Source: Streptomyces sp. V3I7
Lineage (GTDB): Bacteria > Actinomycetota > Actinomycetes > Streptomycetales > Streptomycetaceae
DNA: 64,000 nucleotides
Direction: 5' to 3'
NCBI RefSeq assembly: GCF_030817495.1
Contig: NZ_JAUSZK010000001.1
Span: 6,348,001-6,412,000 of the forward strand
Of the stretch, positions 42,293 to 50,992 are shown piece by piece. Below the pieces are notes generated by a model. That model did no database searches and had not been told where the DNA came from. It saw only the letters and a program-made list of their open reading frames with translations. How positions within the stretch are numbered: the stretch's first letter is position 1; the number at the start of each line of letters is the position of its first letter. Made by a program: the position numbers and the translations under genes.

Positions 42293-43254
42293 GAGCGCAC
42301 CTCCGTGATCAGGCGTTCCCAGTCGGCCAGAAAGCGTTTGAGTCCGTACCGTTCGACGGCCGCCTGGCGTCCGCGCGCCCCGTCCGCGGCGGCCGCCTCC
42401 GGCTCGTGCAGATAGCGGCGGGCGGCCTCGGCCAGCACCTCGGGCCGGGTGGACAGCACGCCGGTGCCGGGCGGCACCGCCTCGACCACCTCCGTGGTCG
42501 CGAGCGCCACCACCGGCAGGCCCAGGTGCATCGCCTCCAGCAGGGACAGCCCGAGCGAGGTCCAGCGCACCGGATGCAGATACAGCCGGCGCTCGGCCAT
42601 GGCCGGATGCAGCCGGCGCTGCGGCAGATCCGCGCCCCGGCACCGGTCGGCGGGCAGCCCCAGGTGGCCGGCGAGGCCTTCCGTACGCATCCCGAAGACG
42701 TCGAGGGGAACGGCCTCGGACAGGGCGGGCAGCAGATCGGTTCCGGTGTGGCGGCCGCGCCGGACCGGTTCGTTGACCACCACGGCCGCCCGGGGGATCC
42801 GCCCGGTGTACTGGTGACCGGGGTCGACGATGCCGTGCTCGATGACCCGCGTACGGGTCGAACCGCTGTCCCAGAACAGCCGGTTGAAGTGGGTGACGTG
42901 CACGAGGGTCAGATCGCTCCGGTCCGCGCACGGGTGCCGCGTACCGGGGACGTCACCGTCGGGGGCGTTGTGCTCCAGGTAGACGGCGGGGACGTCACGG
43001 CCCGGCCGGCGGCCGCCCAGCCAGCGTTCGGCGAGCTCCGCCTCGTGCGGCCGCTGGAGCACGACGAGGTCGACCGGGGCGTCCCGCAGCTGATCGGGCG
43101 TCACCTCGCGCACGGAGTCGGGCCAGGAGAAGGTGCGCGCGCGTCCGAGGCCGTCGGGGCCGCGGTCGGGCGTGACCGGAACGAGGTAGAGGTGCGGCCC
43201 CTGGACGAACGCGGTCGTCCACGATCCGTGCACATGCCACAGCAGGATGTTCAT
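42289..43254 (-). CDS. GT4-like glycosyltransferase
   Basis: A 321-residue protein with a GT-B-type layout: an N-terminal MNILLWHVHGSWTTAFVQG Rossmann strand and a C-terminal donor part with LHPVRWTSLGLSLLEAMHLGLPVVALATTEV, the GT4-type E-x7-E region. Members like this lack the long linker of the adjacent GT4. It is coupled by ATGA overlaps to its neighbours on both sides. Donor unknown. Confidence 0.83.
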   Translation of the reverse strand: MNILLWHVHGSWTTAFVQGPHLYLVPVTPDRGPDGLGRARTFSWPDSVREVTPDQLRDAPVDLVVLQRPHEAELAERWLGGRRPGRDVPAVYLEHNAPDGDVPGTRHPCADRSDLTLVHVTHFNRLFWDSGSTRTRVIEHGIVDPGHQYTGRIPRAAVVVNEPVRRGRHTGTDLLPALSEAVPLDVFGMRTEGLAGHLGLPADRCRGADLPQRRLHPAMAERRLYLHPVRWTSLGLSLLEAMHLGLPVVALATTEVVEAVPPGTGVLSTRPEVLAEAARRYLHEPEAAAADGARGRQAAVERYGLKRFLADWERLITEVRS

Positions 43255-44324
43255 ACGGTCGCTCCTCGCTCAGGTTCCCCGTCCCCGGCCGGCCGGGGAC
43301 GGGCCCCCGGACCGCCACCGCCGACGAGTGCGGCCACGGCGGCCAGCACCTCGGCGTCGCTCACCCCGTCCAGACACGGATGGCCCGGCACGGGACACCG
43401 GCGCGCCCTGCTTCCCGCGCAGGGCGCGGCACCGTCGCCGAGCAGCACATGGGGCACGCGGTAGGGCCGCCACCGCTCGGCCGGCACCACCGGGGCGAAC
43501 GGGCACACCACCGGCGTGCCCACCGCGGCGGCGAGGTGCGCGGGCCCGGTGTTGCCGACCACCGCGACCCGGGCACCGGCGAGGACGCCGGCGAGCTGGT
43601 GCAGATCCGTCATGCCGCCGAGATCGAGGGCGTGCTCCCCGGCCACCCGCGAGGTGAGGTCCTTCTCCGCCGCGGCGCCCGTCACCACGACCCGGTGTCC
43701 GGCCGCGGACAGGGCGGCCGCGGCCCGGGCCGCCCGCCCCGGTGTCCACGCCCGGGCCGGAACCGCGGCGCCCGGATGGAACACCACGTACGGCCCGGTG
43801 CCCGTCAGGTGCGTGACGTCGGGAGGCGCGCACACGCGCAGTTCACCGCTGTCGCCGTGCGGCAGCGTGAACCCGGCGTCCTGGGCCAGGTCGAGCGCCG
43901 CCCGCGCCTCGTGGCGGTGCGGCAGCCGGCGGTGCCGCAGGTCGAGCAACGTACCCGGGTAGTCCTCGCTGTCCGCGGCCGTCCAGCCGACGCCCGCGAG
44001 CTTCAGCAGCAGCGCGGCGGGCAACGGGCTCTGGTGGTACGAGACGAGGATCAGGGCGCGGTCGAAGCGCCCGGCGGACAACGTCCGCAGCAGCGCCTGC
44101 GTCTCCTCACCCGACACCGGGCCCGGCTCCAGCCCCACCCACGCGGCGTCGTACACCACCACCTCGTCCACGCCCGGCAGCAGCCGGGCCGCCGGAGCTC
44201 CCTGCGGCCCGCACAGCACCGCGGTGTACGAGGAACCGGCGGCCACGGCCCGCACGGCGGGCCCGGCCAGCAGGACGTCACCGGCGCTGTCGAGCCGGAC
44301 CACGAGGGAGCGCGAGCGGGTCAT
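43251..44324 (-). CDS. second family 9 (heptosyltransferase-like) glycosyltransferase
   Basis: A 357-residue GT9 protein. N-terminal LVVRLDSAGDVLLAGPAVRAV and C-terminal VVFHPGAAVPARAWTPGRAA and VAVVGNTGPAHLAAAVGTPVVCPF match heptosyltransferases. A Cys-rich tail (APCAGSRARRCPVPGHPCLDGV) near residues 302-322 is like that of GT9 enzymes that carry Cys near the C-terminus. It differs clearly from the GT9 at 37807, so the operon probably adds at least two heptoses. Confidence 0.9.
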   Translation of the reverse strand: MTRSRSLVVRLDSAGDVLLAGPAVRAVAAGSSYTAVLCGPQGAPAARLLPGVDEVVVYDAAWVGLEPGPVSGEETQALLRTLSAGRFDRALILVSYHQSPLPAALLLKLAGVGWTAADSEDYPGTLLDLRHRRLPHRHEARAALDLAQDAGFTLPHGDSGELRVCAPPDVTHLTGTGPYVVFHPGAAVPARAWTPGRAARAAAALSAAGHRVVVTGAAAEKDLTSRVAGEHALDLGGMTDLHQLAGVLAGARVAVVGNTGPAHLAAAVGTPVVCPFAPVVPAERWRPYRVPHVLLGDGAAPCAGSRARRCPVPGHPCLDGVSDAEVLAAVAALVGGGGPGARPRPAGDGEPERGATV

Positions 44325-45040
44325 CGCGGCTCACCTCCCGGTCGTCCGCCGGCCGGCGAAGGGCGGGCGCCCGCGTCCCGGCGGCCGCTCAGCACGAGGC
44401 GTACGGCGTCCAGCAGGCACGGTGCCGTCTCGGCGGCCGCGCGGACCTCCTCCGGCCGGGTCACCGGCGTCGGCACCAGCACGCCGCGCGCACCGGCGGC
44501 CTCGGCGGCCCGGACGTCGTCCCCGATGTCCCCGATGACGACCGTGCCTGCGACCGGCACCCCGAGCCGTTCGCAGGCCGCGAGCACCAGACCCGGAGCG
44601 GGTTTGCGGCAGCCGCAGCCGTCGTACGGACCGTGCGGGCAGACCGCCCACACCGCGAACGGCCCGAGAAGGTGCTCCACCCGCTCGCGCACCGCCTCCA
44701 CCTGGCCGCGCGTCAGCAGCCCGCGGGCGACGCCCGACTGGTTGCTCACCACCCCGACCGGAATGCCCAGCGCGCGCACGGCGCCGACGGCGGTCCGCGC
44801 CGAGGGCATCGGGACCACCAGCGCGGGATCGCCGTTGTACGGCACATCGGCCACGAGCGTCCCGTCGCGGTCGAACAGAACGGCGGCCGGCGCCGCGAGG
44901 TCACCCCGCGGCCGCCGTGCCGCGCACCGGCCTTCGCGCGCAGGGCCGTCGAACAGCCACGGCCCGCCGACCGTGCCGGTCCGTGTCCGTGACGAGCGGT
45001 CGTGCCCGCGCGGGGTCCTGGGCTCGGAGGGCCGGGTCAT
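44321..45040 (-). CDS. gmhB: heptose bisphosphate phosphatase GmhB (HAD family)
   Basis: A 239-residue HAD phosphatase. The nucleophile motif FDRDGTLVADVPYNGDP is at residues about 56-72; VVSNQSGVARG is motif II. CPHGPYDGCGCRKPAPG carries the Cys/His zinc loop typical of GmhB, and GDIGDDVRAAEAAGA is motif IV. It dephosphorylates heptose 1,7-bisphosphate between the two HldE reactions. The first ~50 residues are extra, Arg-rich and low complexity compared with E. coli GmhB. The start ATG 45040 overlaps the upstream GT2 stop. Confidence 0.93.
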   Translation of the reverse strand: MTRPSEPRTPRGHDRSSRTRTGTVGGPWLFDGPAREGRCAARRPRGDLAAPAAVLFDRDGTLVADVPYNGDPALVVPMPSARTAVGAVRALGIPVGVVSNQSGVARGLLTRGQVEAVRERVEHLLGPFAVWAVCPHGPYDGCGCRKPAPGLVLAACERLGVPVAGTVVIGDIGDDVRAAEAAGARGVLVPTPVTRPEEVRAAAETAPCLLDAVRLVLSGRRDAGARPSPAGGRPGGEPR

Positions 45041-46134
45041 GACCCCACCCGCTCCCCGGTCGCCGCCCGCGGCGCGCGGGACACCGAGGCCGGTCCCGGC
45101 GGGGCCCAGGGCGGCGTCCGCCGGTGCTTCGACTGCCCCCGCAGCCAGTGCCAGGTGGCGGCGGGCGGGATGAGCGCACTGGTCACGACCATGGAGACGA
45201 TCTCGTCCGGGGTACGCGGTCCCGGCCGGATCCGGGCCGCCGCGAACTCGGCCGTACCGGCCACCCACGCCGTGGCACACAACGCCGCGGGCACGCCCCT
45301 GCGCAGCACCGCGCACGACAGGGCGGCCACGGCCGCCGCCGTCACCGCCAGATGCCGCGGCAACCGCCCGCGCGCCGCGCCGGCCCGCTGCCACCAGTCC
45401 CGGCCGTGCAGCCGGTTCATCAGCACGTCATCGGCGTTGCCCGCCTGGAGGCGCACGGAGATCCACCGCCCGGCGGGACGCACGGGATGGCTGGTGCGGC
45501 GCAGGCCCCGGGCCAGGTCCCAGCCCGCCGCCCGCACGCGCAGGGCGAGGTCCGCGTCCTCCCGGAACGCGCGCTGGAACCGCTCGTCGAAGCCGCCGAC
45601 CGCCTCCAGCGCCGCACGGCGGTACGCCATGTCGGCGGTGATCCAGCGGGCCTTCGCCAGAGCGGAGGTGTTGCGCTCCCAGTCCGTGGGCCGCCGGTCC
45701 GCGGGAAGCGGGACCGAGATCCGGGCGGTGACGCCACCGGTGCGGGAAGAGGCGGCCGCGAGGTCGCCGGCCAGCCGCTCGCCCCAGTCCGGTCCCGGCA
45801 CGACGTCGTCGTCCAGGAACACCATCCACGGAACCTCGCCCGCCGCGCGCCAGCCGGCGTTGCGCGCGGCGGCGGGTCCGCGGCCCCCGCCGGGGACGAC
45901 CGTCGTCACGGCACGCAGCTCGGCAGGGACCTTGGCGGACAGGGAGGAGGGTGCGGCGTCGGCGCGCACGCCGTCGTCCACGAGGACCACCCGCACCGGT
46001 TTCGGGCCGCGGGCGTCCGCCAGGGCGCGCAGGCACACCCCGAGGCTGGGGCGTCCCAGCGTGGGGATCACCACGGCGTAACGCGGGGCCCCGGCCCGCG
46101 GCCCGTCCCCCGTCATCGCCTCGTCCGCCGTCAT
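45037..46134 (-). CDS. membrane-associated family 2 glycosyltransferase
   Basis: A 365-residue GT2 enzyme: VVIPTLGRPSLGVCLRAL, VLVDDGV, the DxD region FLDDDVVPGPDW and ERFQRAFREDADLALRVRAAGW near the catalytic base. The last third (residues about 250-340) holds several hydrophobic helices, so it is anchored at the inner face of the membrane. Coupled by ATGA overlaps to gmhB and to the carbamoyltransferase. Confidence 0.9.
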   Translation of the reverse strand: MTADEAMTGDGPRAGAPRYAVVIPTLGRPSLGVCLRALADARGPKPVRVVLVDDGVRADAAPSSLSAKVPAELRAVTTVVPGGGRGPAAARNAGWRAAGEVPWMVFLDDDVVPGPDWGERLAGDLAAASSRTGGVTARISVPLPADRRPTDWERNTSALAKARWITADMAYRRAALEAVGGFDERFQRAFREDADLALRVRAAGWDLARGLRRTSHPVRPAGRWISVRLQAGNADDVLMNRLHGRDWWQRAGAARGRLPRHLAVTAAAVAALSCAVLRRGVPAALCATAWVAGTAEFAAARIRPGPRTPDEIVSMVVTSALIPPAATWHWLRGQSKHRRTPPWAPPGPASVSRAPRAATGERVGS

Positions 46135-47795
46135 CGCGCGGACCCGTCGTCGCAGGCGGCGTAGAGGGAGCTGCGCCGCACGGCGAAGGGGCCGATCGCC
46201 AGCAGGTCGACCGGCGAGGAGCCGAAACACTCCAGAGCGTCGCGCGGGTCGTCCACCATGGGCCGGCCCGCGGTGTTCAGGCTCGTGTTGACGACGACCG
46301 GCAGCCCGGTCAGCTTCTCGAACTCGTCCAGCATGCGGGCCACCAGCGGCTCCTGCGCGCGGTCCACGGTCTGGATACGGGCGGTTCCGTCGACGTGGAC
46401 GACCGCCGGGATCCGCTCCCGCCACCGCGGCAGCACGTCATGGACGAACAGCATGTACGGGCTGGGCATCGGCCCGGTGAAGATCTCCGGCGCTCGCTCG
46501 GCCGTGACCATGGGCGCCACCGGCCGGAACTGCTCACGGCCCTTGACGTCGTTGAGCCGCTCCAGATTGCCCGCGTGGCCGGGATGCGCCAGCAGCGACC
46601 GGTGGCCCAGCGCGCGCGGCCCGTACTCCGAACGCCCCTGGAACCAGGCGACGATCGCGTTGTCGGCCAGCGCCCGGGCCACCGTGGCCGCGATGTCCGC
46701 GGGCCGGTCGAACGGCACGCCCGCCGTCTTCAGCCATGCGGCCAGCTCCGCTTCGGACCAGTCCCGTCCGAGGTCCGCGCCGGCCATGGGCTGCGGTTCG
46801 TCACCCGCACCGGCCGCGAGGAGCAGGGCGGCGCCCAGTGCGGTGCCCGCGTCGCCGGCGGCGGGCTGCACCCACACCCGGGAGAACGGGCCCTCCCTGG
46901 CGACACGGGAGTTGGCGACGCAGTTGAGGGCGACGCCGCCCGCCATGGTGAGCACGCTGTCATGCGTCCTGCCGTGCAGCCAGCGCACCAGGTCCAGCAG
47001 CGTCTCCTCCAGCACGGCCTGGGCGCTGGCCGCCACATCGGCGTGGTCCTGGGTCCACGGCTCCTCCGGACCGCGCGGCGCGCACAGTTCGTGCCAGGGC
47101 ACGCCCGTGGCGCGGAAGCCGCCGTCGCCCGTGGGGTGGACGTGGCGGCGGAGTTCGCCGAGCATGCGCGGACTGCCGTGGGAGGCGAGGGCCATCACCT
47201 TGAACTCGTCACACGAGCGCAGGAATCCGAGGTGTTCGGTGAGCTCCTCGTAGACCAGCCCCAGCGAGTGCGGCAGCTCCTGCGCGTTCAGGGCCTCCAG
47301 CCGGTCGCCGATCCGGCGCGCGGCGAGGTGCGAGGCGCGCTCGCCCCGGCCGTCCAGCACCAGCACGGACGAGTTCCCCGCGTCCTGCGCGGCGAAGGCG
47401 CCCGACGCCGCGTGCGCCATGTGGTGCGGTACGAAGCGGACCCTGCCGGAAGCGAGTCCGGGCAGCGCGGTCGCGAGGAACCCGGGTGCCTCGCGCGCGT
47501 ACGCGAGCCGCAGATGGTCCCAGGGGTCGTCGAGGCCCATGGACTGCGCGGACCGGGCGAGCGAGGGGTCGAAGGAGTACGCCACTGCGTCGAGGTCCTC
47601 CGGGCGCAGACCCGCCCGCTTCAGACACCAGGCGGCGGCCCGCTCCGGAAGCTCCCAGGCCGAGAACGGCACGGGCCGCTTCCCGTGCTTGCGCCGTGAG
47701 AACCGTTCCTCCTCCGCGGCGGCGACGATCCGGCCGTCGACGACGAGAGCCGCGGCGGGGTCGTGGAACAGGGCGTTGATACCGAGGATGCGCAT
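46131..47795 (-). CDS. carbamoyltransferase (NodU/CmcH family)
   Basis: A 554-residue carbamoyltransferase. The N-terminal Kae1-like domain begins RILGINALFHDPAAALVVDG, with HHMAHAASGAFAA, GGVALNCVANSRV, and SEYGPRALGHRSLL; the C-terminal YrdC-like domain contains VNTSLNTAGRPMVDDPRDA. These enzymes make carbamoyl-adenylate from carbamoyl phosphate and ATP and transfer the carbamoyl group to a sugar or antibiotic hydroxyl. In this operon the target is probably a heptose or other sugar of the glycan. Confidence 0.95.
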   Translation of the reverse strand: MRILGINALFHDPAAALVVDGRIVAAAEEERFSRRKHGKRPVPFSAWELPERAAAWCLKRAGLRPEDLDAVAYSFDPSLARSAQSMGLDDPWDHLRLAYAREAPGFLATALPGLASGRVRFVPHHMAHAASGAFAAQDAGNSSVLVLDGRGERASHLAARRIGDRLEALNAQELPHSLGLVYEELTEHLGFLRSCDEFKVMALASHGSPRMLGELRRHVHPTGDGGFRATGVPWHELCAPRGPEEPWTQDHADVAASAQAVLEETLLDLVRWLHGRTHDSVLTMAGGVALNCVANSRVAREGPFSRVWVQPAAGDAGTALGAALLLAAGAGDEPQPMAGADLGRDWSEAELAAWLKTAGVPFDRPADIAATVARALADNAIVAWFQGRSEYGPRALGHRSLLAHPGHAGNLERLNDVKGREQFRPVAPMVTAERAPEIFTGPMPSPYMLFVHDVLPRWRERIPAVVHVDGTARIQTVDRAQEPLVARMLDEFEKLTGLPVVVNTSLNTAGRPMVDDPRDALECFGSSPVDLLAIGPFAVRRSSLYAACDDGSAR

Positions 47796-47865
47796 GGGGG
47801 TCGAGCCTTTCGGCAGGGGAGGGGCGGCCCGGAATCAGGTGACACCGGGGCCGGACTCGGCCGGC

Positions 47866-48828
47866 TCAGTCGTGTCCGTGGTCGCGGAACCACGCGATGG
47901 TGCGCCGCAGCCCCTCCTCGGCACTCACCCGCGGCTCCCACTGGAGCTTGTCGCGGGCCAGGGTGATGTCCGGGCAGCGCACCGCGGGATCGTCCGTGGG
48001 CCGCTCGACGAAGTGGATCTCGGAGCGGGAGCCGGTCAGTTCGATGACCAGCCGGGCCAGTTCGAGCATCGTCAGCTCGGTGGGGTTGCCGATGTTCACC
48101 GGGCCGCGCATACCGTCCCGGGCCAGCGCAAGGATGCCCCGTACGGTGTCGTCGACGTAGCACAGGGAGCGGGTCTGGAGCCCGTCACCGGTGACGGTGA
48201 GCGGCTCACCGTCCAGGGCCTGCCGGACGAAGGTGGGCACCGCGCGTCCGTCGTGGCCGCGCATCCGCGGCCCGTAGGTGTTGAAGAGCCGCACGATGGC
48301 GGTGTCGACGGCGTGGGCCTCCGCCTCGGCCGTGGTCAGCGCCTCACCGAAGCGCTTGGCCTCGTCGTACACGCTGCGCGGGCCGACCGGGTTCACGTTG
48401 CCCCAGTACCGCTCGTTCTGCGGGTGCTGCTGAGGATCGCCGTACACCTCCGACGTGGAGGCGAGCACGAAGCGCGCACCGGCGTCGTGCGCCAGGGCCA
48501 GGGCGTTGCGGGTGCCGAGACTGCCGGCCTCCATGGTGTGCAACGGCAGCCGCAGATAGTCGGCGGGAGAGGCGGGGGAGGCGAAGTGCAGGACGAGGTC
48601 CGGCGGTCGGCCGACGGCAAGGCGCTCCGAGACATTGGCCCGCACCAGCGTGAATCCGGGCCGGTCACGGAGCTCGGATATGTTCTCCGGCCGCCCGGTG
48701 CTGAAGTCGTCCACGCACGTCACGGCCGTACCGGCGTCCAGGATCGCGGCACACAGGTGCGAGCCGACGAAGCCCGCGCCACCGGTGACGACCGCGTGCT
48801 TCCAACCGGGTGTGGCGGCGTTGCTCAT
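47866..48828 (-). CDS. UDP-glucuronate decarboxylase-like (UDP-xylose synthase) SDR
   Basis: A 320-residue extended SDR. TGGAGFVGSHL binds NAD; STSEVYGDPQQHPQ, YWGNVNPVGPRSVYDEAKRF (catalytic Tyr/Lys), RLFNTYGPRM and QTRSLCYVDD closely match UDP-glucuronate decarboxylases, which make UDP-xylose. ATG 48828 has AGGAG upstream with a seven-base spacer. It heads the operon, so the glycan may contain xylose or a related pentose. An HldD-type ADP-heptose epimerase would look different; none is present. Confidence 0.9.
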   Translation of the reverse strand: MSNAATPGWKHAVVTGGAGFVGSHLCAAILDAGTAVTCVDDFSTGRPENISELRDRPGFTLVRANVSERLAVGRPPDLVLHFASPASPADYLRLPLHTMEAGSLGTRNALALAHDAGARFVLASTSEVYGDPQQHPQNERYWGNVNPVGPRSVYDEAKRFGEALTTAEAEAHAVDTAIVRLFNTYGPRMRGHDGRAVPTFVRQALDGEPLTVTGDGLQTRSLCYVDDTVRGILALARDGMRGPVNIGNPTELTMLELARLVIELTGSRSEIHFVERPTDDPAVRCPDITLARDKLQWEPRVSAEEGLRRTIAWFRDHGHD

Positions 48829-49100
48829 GTCATCTCCTGCCTTCGGCGGCGAGCGAGGCCTGGTGACTGCCGTCCGGCGTGCTCGGGCGCCCTGTCCGGG
48901 CCCGGCGCGACGAGGTCCCGCGTCGGTGCCGGACCCCTCGCCAGGCTCCCCTCGGCCCCGGCCGACGGCACGACGGCTTAGCACATTCAGGTGATGACTC
49001 AGAGTGACGAACGCCGAGCGGGCGCGTAGCCGCAAGAGTTTCGGGCACTCGGCGAGTGTGTTTGTGTCATCCCTCTACGGTTTCGCACGAGGAGAGCGTT

Positions 49101-49346
49101 ATGGGGCTCTTCACGCAGCTCGCCACCCTCCCCCTGGCGCCCGTGCGCGGCGTCGTATGGGTGGCGGAGCGCGTCCAGGAAGCAGCCGAGAACGAGTACT
49201 ACGACCCGGCGCCGGTGCAACGCGCACTCGCGGAGCTCGAACGCGGGCTCCAGGCCGGGGAGATCGACGAGGAGGAGTTCACCCGGCGTGAGGAGGAACT
49301 GCTCGACCGGCTGGCGGAGATCCAGGCCTACTGGCAGAGCCGGTAG
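49101..49346 (+). CDS. gvpG: gas vesicle protein GvpG
   Basis: An 81-residue GvpG: LPLAPVRGVVWVAERVQEAAENEYYDP at the N-terminus and a helical, Glu-rich coiled region AELERGLQAGEIDEEEFTRREEELLDRL. GvpG is a small assembly factor of gas vesicles. ATG 49101 has GAGGAGAG upstream. In the streptomycete clusters I know, gvpG follows gvpF; here it lies first and is separated from gvpO by 95 bases. Confidence 0.9.
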   Translation: MGLFTQLATLPLAPVRGVVWVAERVQEAAENEYYDPAPVQRALAELERGLQAGEIDEEEFTRREEELLDRLAEIQAYWQSR

Positions 49347-49370
49347 CCACTCGTAATCGGCGTTTTGTCG

Positions 49371-49395
49371 GCATATGCCAGATGGATCAGGGTAC
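49371..49395 (+). promoter_or_regulatory. candidate SigB-type promoter before gvpO
   Basis: GCAT (49371-49374) and GGGTAC (49390-49395) with a 15-base spacer match the streptomycete SigB consensus GNNT-N14-16-GGGTAC/T. It is 47 bases upstream of gvpO. Osmotic-stress control of gas vesicle genes by SigB-type factors is established for related species in general terms; this site is an inference. Confidence 0.6.
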
Positions 49396-49441
49396 GCCGC
49401 TTAGAAGGCAGCAACGCTGAGTTGAGCGAGTAAGGCGGTGA

Positions 49442-49777
49442 ATGATCACGGCCGAGCACGATGAGCACCAGAAAACAGGTACGTCGAAGCGACGACCGGA
49501 CAAGCGGTCGGCCTCTCCGGAGCGTGTGTCGGCGCCCGAGGCGATGCGCAGCGCCGCCGAGCAACTCGGCGAGCTGCTCGGCACGCGACCGGAATCGGTG
49601 TCCGCGCTGAAGCCCACGGACGAGGGCTGGGAGGCCCGCGTCGAGGTCGTGGAGGTGCCCCGGATACCCGAGACGACCAGCATCATGGCCAGTTACCAGG
49701 TCGAGCTGGACGCGCAGGGAAACCTGATGGCGTACGAACGCGACAACCGGTACACGGGCTCGCAGGTGGACCGGTAA
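49442..49777 (+). CDS. gvpO: gas vesicle protein GvpO
   Basis: A 111-residue GvpO. A disordered charged N-terminus (residues 1-35) precedes the conserved domain [10 protein letters not shown], then [32 protein letters not shown] and YERDNRYTG. Essential but poorly understood gas vesicle factor. ATG 49442 has GCGGTGA just upstream. Confidence 0.93.
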   Translation: MITAEHDEHQKTGTSKRRPDKRSASPERVSAPEAMRSAAEQLGELLGTRPESVSALKPTDEGWEARVEVVEVPRIPETTSIMASYQVELDAQGNLMAYERDNRYTGSQVDR

Positions 49778-49788
49778 GGGAGGTAGTT

Positions 49789-50256
49789 GTGACTGTCATG
49801 CCGCAGCAAGGGGCGGCGACGGCGACCGGCGGTGGAGGCGGCGGAAACCTCTATGACGTGCTGGATCTCGTGCTGGACCGCGGTCTGGTCATCGACGTGT
49901 TCGTCCGGGTGTCCCTGGTCGGCATCGAGATAGCGAAGATCGACGCGCGCATCGTCGTCGCCAGCGTCGACACCTATCTGCGCTTCGCCGAGGCCGCCAA
50001 CCGCCTGGACCTGGAAGCCGGGCGCAAGGCTCCGGCCCAGCTCACCGACGTCACGGAGAAGCTGACCGAAGGCGGGGCCAAGGGCAAGAGCAAGGGCGCG
50101 CTGAGCGGCGCCGTGGAGACGCTGACGGAGTCGCTGCAGGGAGGCCGCGACAGCGCGGACGAGGACAAGGAGGAAGAGGAGGAGCCCGAACGGGCCCGTA
50201 AGTCCTCCTCGTCGCACCACCGCTCATCCCGGCGCCGTGAACGGGAGGAGGAGTAA
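49789..50256 (+). CDS. gvpA: gas vesicle structural protein GvpA
   Basis: A 155-residue GvpA. After a Gly-rich N-terminus, the classic core reads [19 protein letters not shown] then [28 protein letters not shown]. The C-terminus (residues about 85-155) is an extra Glu/Ser/Arg-rich tail, which most GvpA proteins lack or have only in short form. It forms the ribs of the protein shell. The start GTG 49789 has GGGAGG five bases upstream. Confidence 0.95.
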   Translation: MTVMPQQGAATATGGGGGGNLYDVLDLVLDRGLVIDVFVRVSLVGIEIAKIDARIVVASVDTYLRFAEAANRLDLEAGRKAPAQLTDVTEKLTEGGAKGKSKGALSGAVETLTESLQGGRDSADEDKEEEEEPERARKSSSSHHRSSRRREREEE

Positions 50257-50261
50257 CCGTC

Positions 50262-50975
50262 ATGTCCCTGTACGTGTACGCCATCACCGGGGCATCGCAT
50301 CCGCTGAATCTCGACGACGTGAAGGGGGTGGGGGACCCTCCCGCCGACCTTCGCGCGATCCGCGGCGACTCCGTGTCCGCCGTCGTGAGTGACGTCCCCG
50401 ACGACCTGAAGGTCAGCCGCCGGGACCTGGACGCCCATCACGCGGTCCAGGACCGCCTGTTCGAGGACGGGGTCACGCTGCCCCTGCCCTTCGGGATGAT
50501 CGCCGAGGACGAGGACGCGGTACGAGCCGTCCTCACGGAACGGGAGCAGGAGTACGCCGAACGTATCAAGGGACTCGCGGAGCGCGTCGAGTTCAACCTG
50601 AAGGCCGCCTGGAACGAGGACGCGGCGCTGCGTCAGATCCTCGAGGAGTCCGAGGAGATACGAAACCTGAACGAGGCCACGAAGCAGCCCGACGCCAGGT
50701 ACGAGGACCGGCTGAGGCTCGGCGAGATCCTGGCCCAGGAGGTCATGCGCCGGCAGGAGACGATGGCGGCGGAGGTCGTCACGGAACTCCAGCCGCTGGC
50801 GCAGGCCGAGCGGCTCGCGCCGCCCTCGGAACAGTACGCCGTGAACGCCTCGTTCCTGGTGGACCGGGAGCGTGCCGACGCGTTCGCCGAGGCGGCCGGA
50901 CACCTGGCGGAGCGGCTCGGGGAGCAGGCCGGGCTCCGGGTCCTGGGGCCCCTGCCGCCGTACAGCTTCGCCTGA
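50262..50975 (+). CDS. gvpF: gas vesicle protein GvpF
   Basis: A 237-residue GvpF/GvpL-family protein: SLYVYAITGAS at the N-terminus, a ferredoxin-like N-domain, HHAVQDRLFEDGVTLPLPFGM, a helical middle, and a C-terminal domain ending GPLPPYSFA. GvpF is a minor, probably assembly-initiating, component. Starts six bases after gvpA stop with GGGAGGAGG upstream. The paralogue gvpL is at 53202. Confidence 0.93.
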   Translation: MSLYVYAITGASHPLNLDDVKGVGDPPADLRAIRGDSVSAVVSDVPDDLKVSRRDLDAHHAVQDRLFEDGVTLPLPFGMIAEDEDAVRAVLTEREQEYAERIKGLAERVEFNLKAAWNEDAALRQILEESEEIRNLNEATKQPDARYEDRLRLGEILAQEVMRRQETMAAEVVTELQPLAQAERLAPPSEQYAVNASFLVDRERADAFAEAAGHLAERLGEQAGLRVLGPLPPYSFA

Positions 50976-50992
50976 CAGGCGACACCGGTGAG

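Noticed and set aside
36935..48828. LPS core biosynthesis locus from a Gram-negative contaminant
   Set aside because: GC content, codon use and ATGA coupling match the neighbouring Streptomyces genes on both sides, and flanking genes are actinobacterial.
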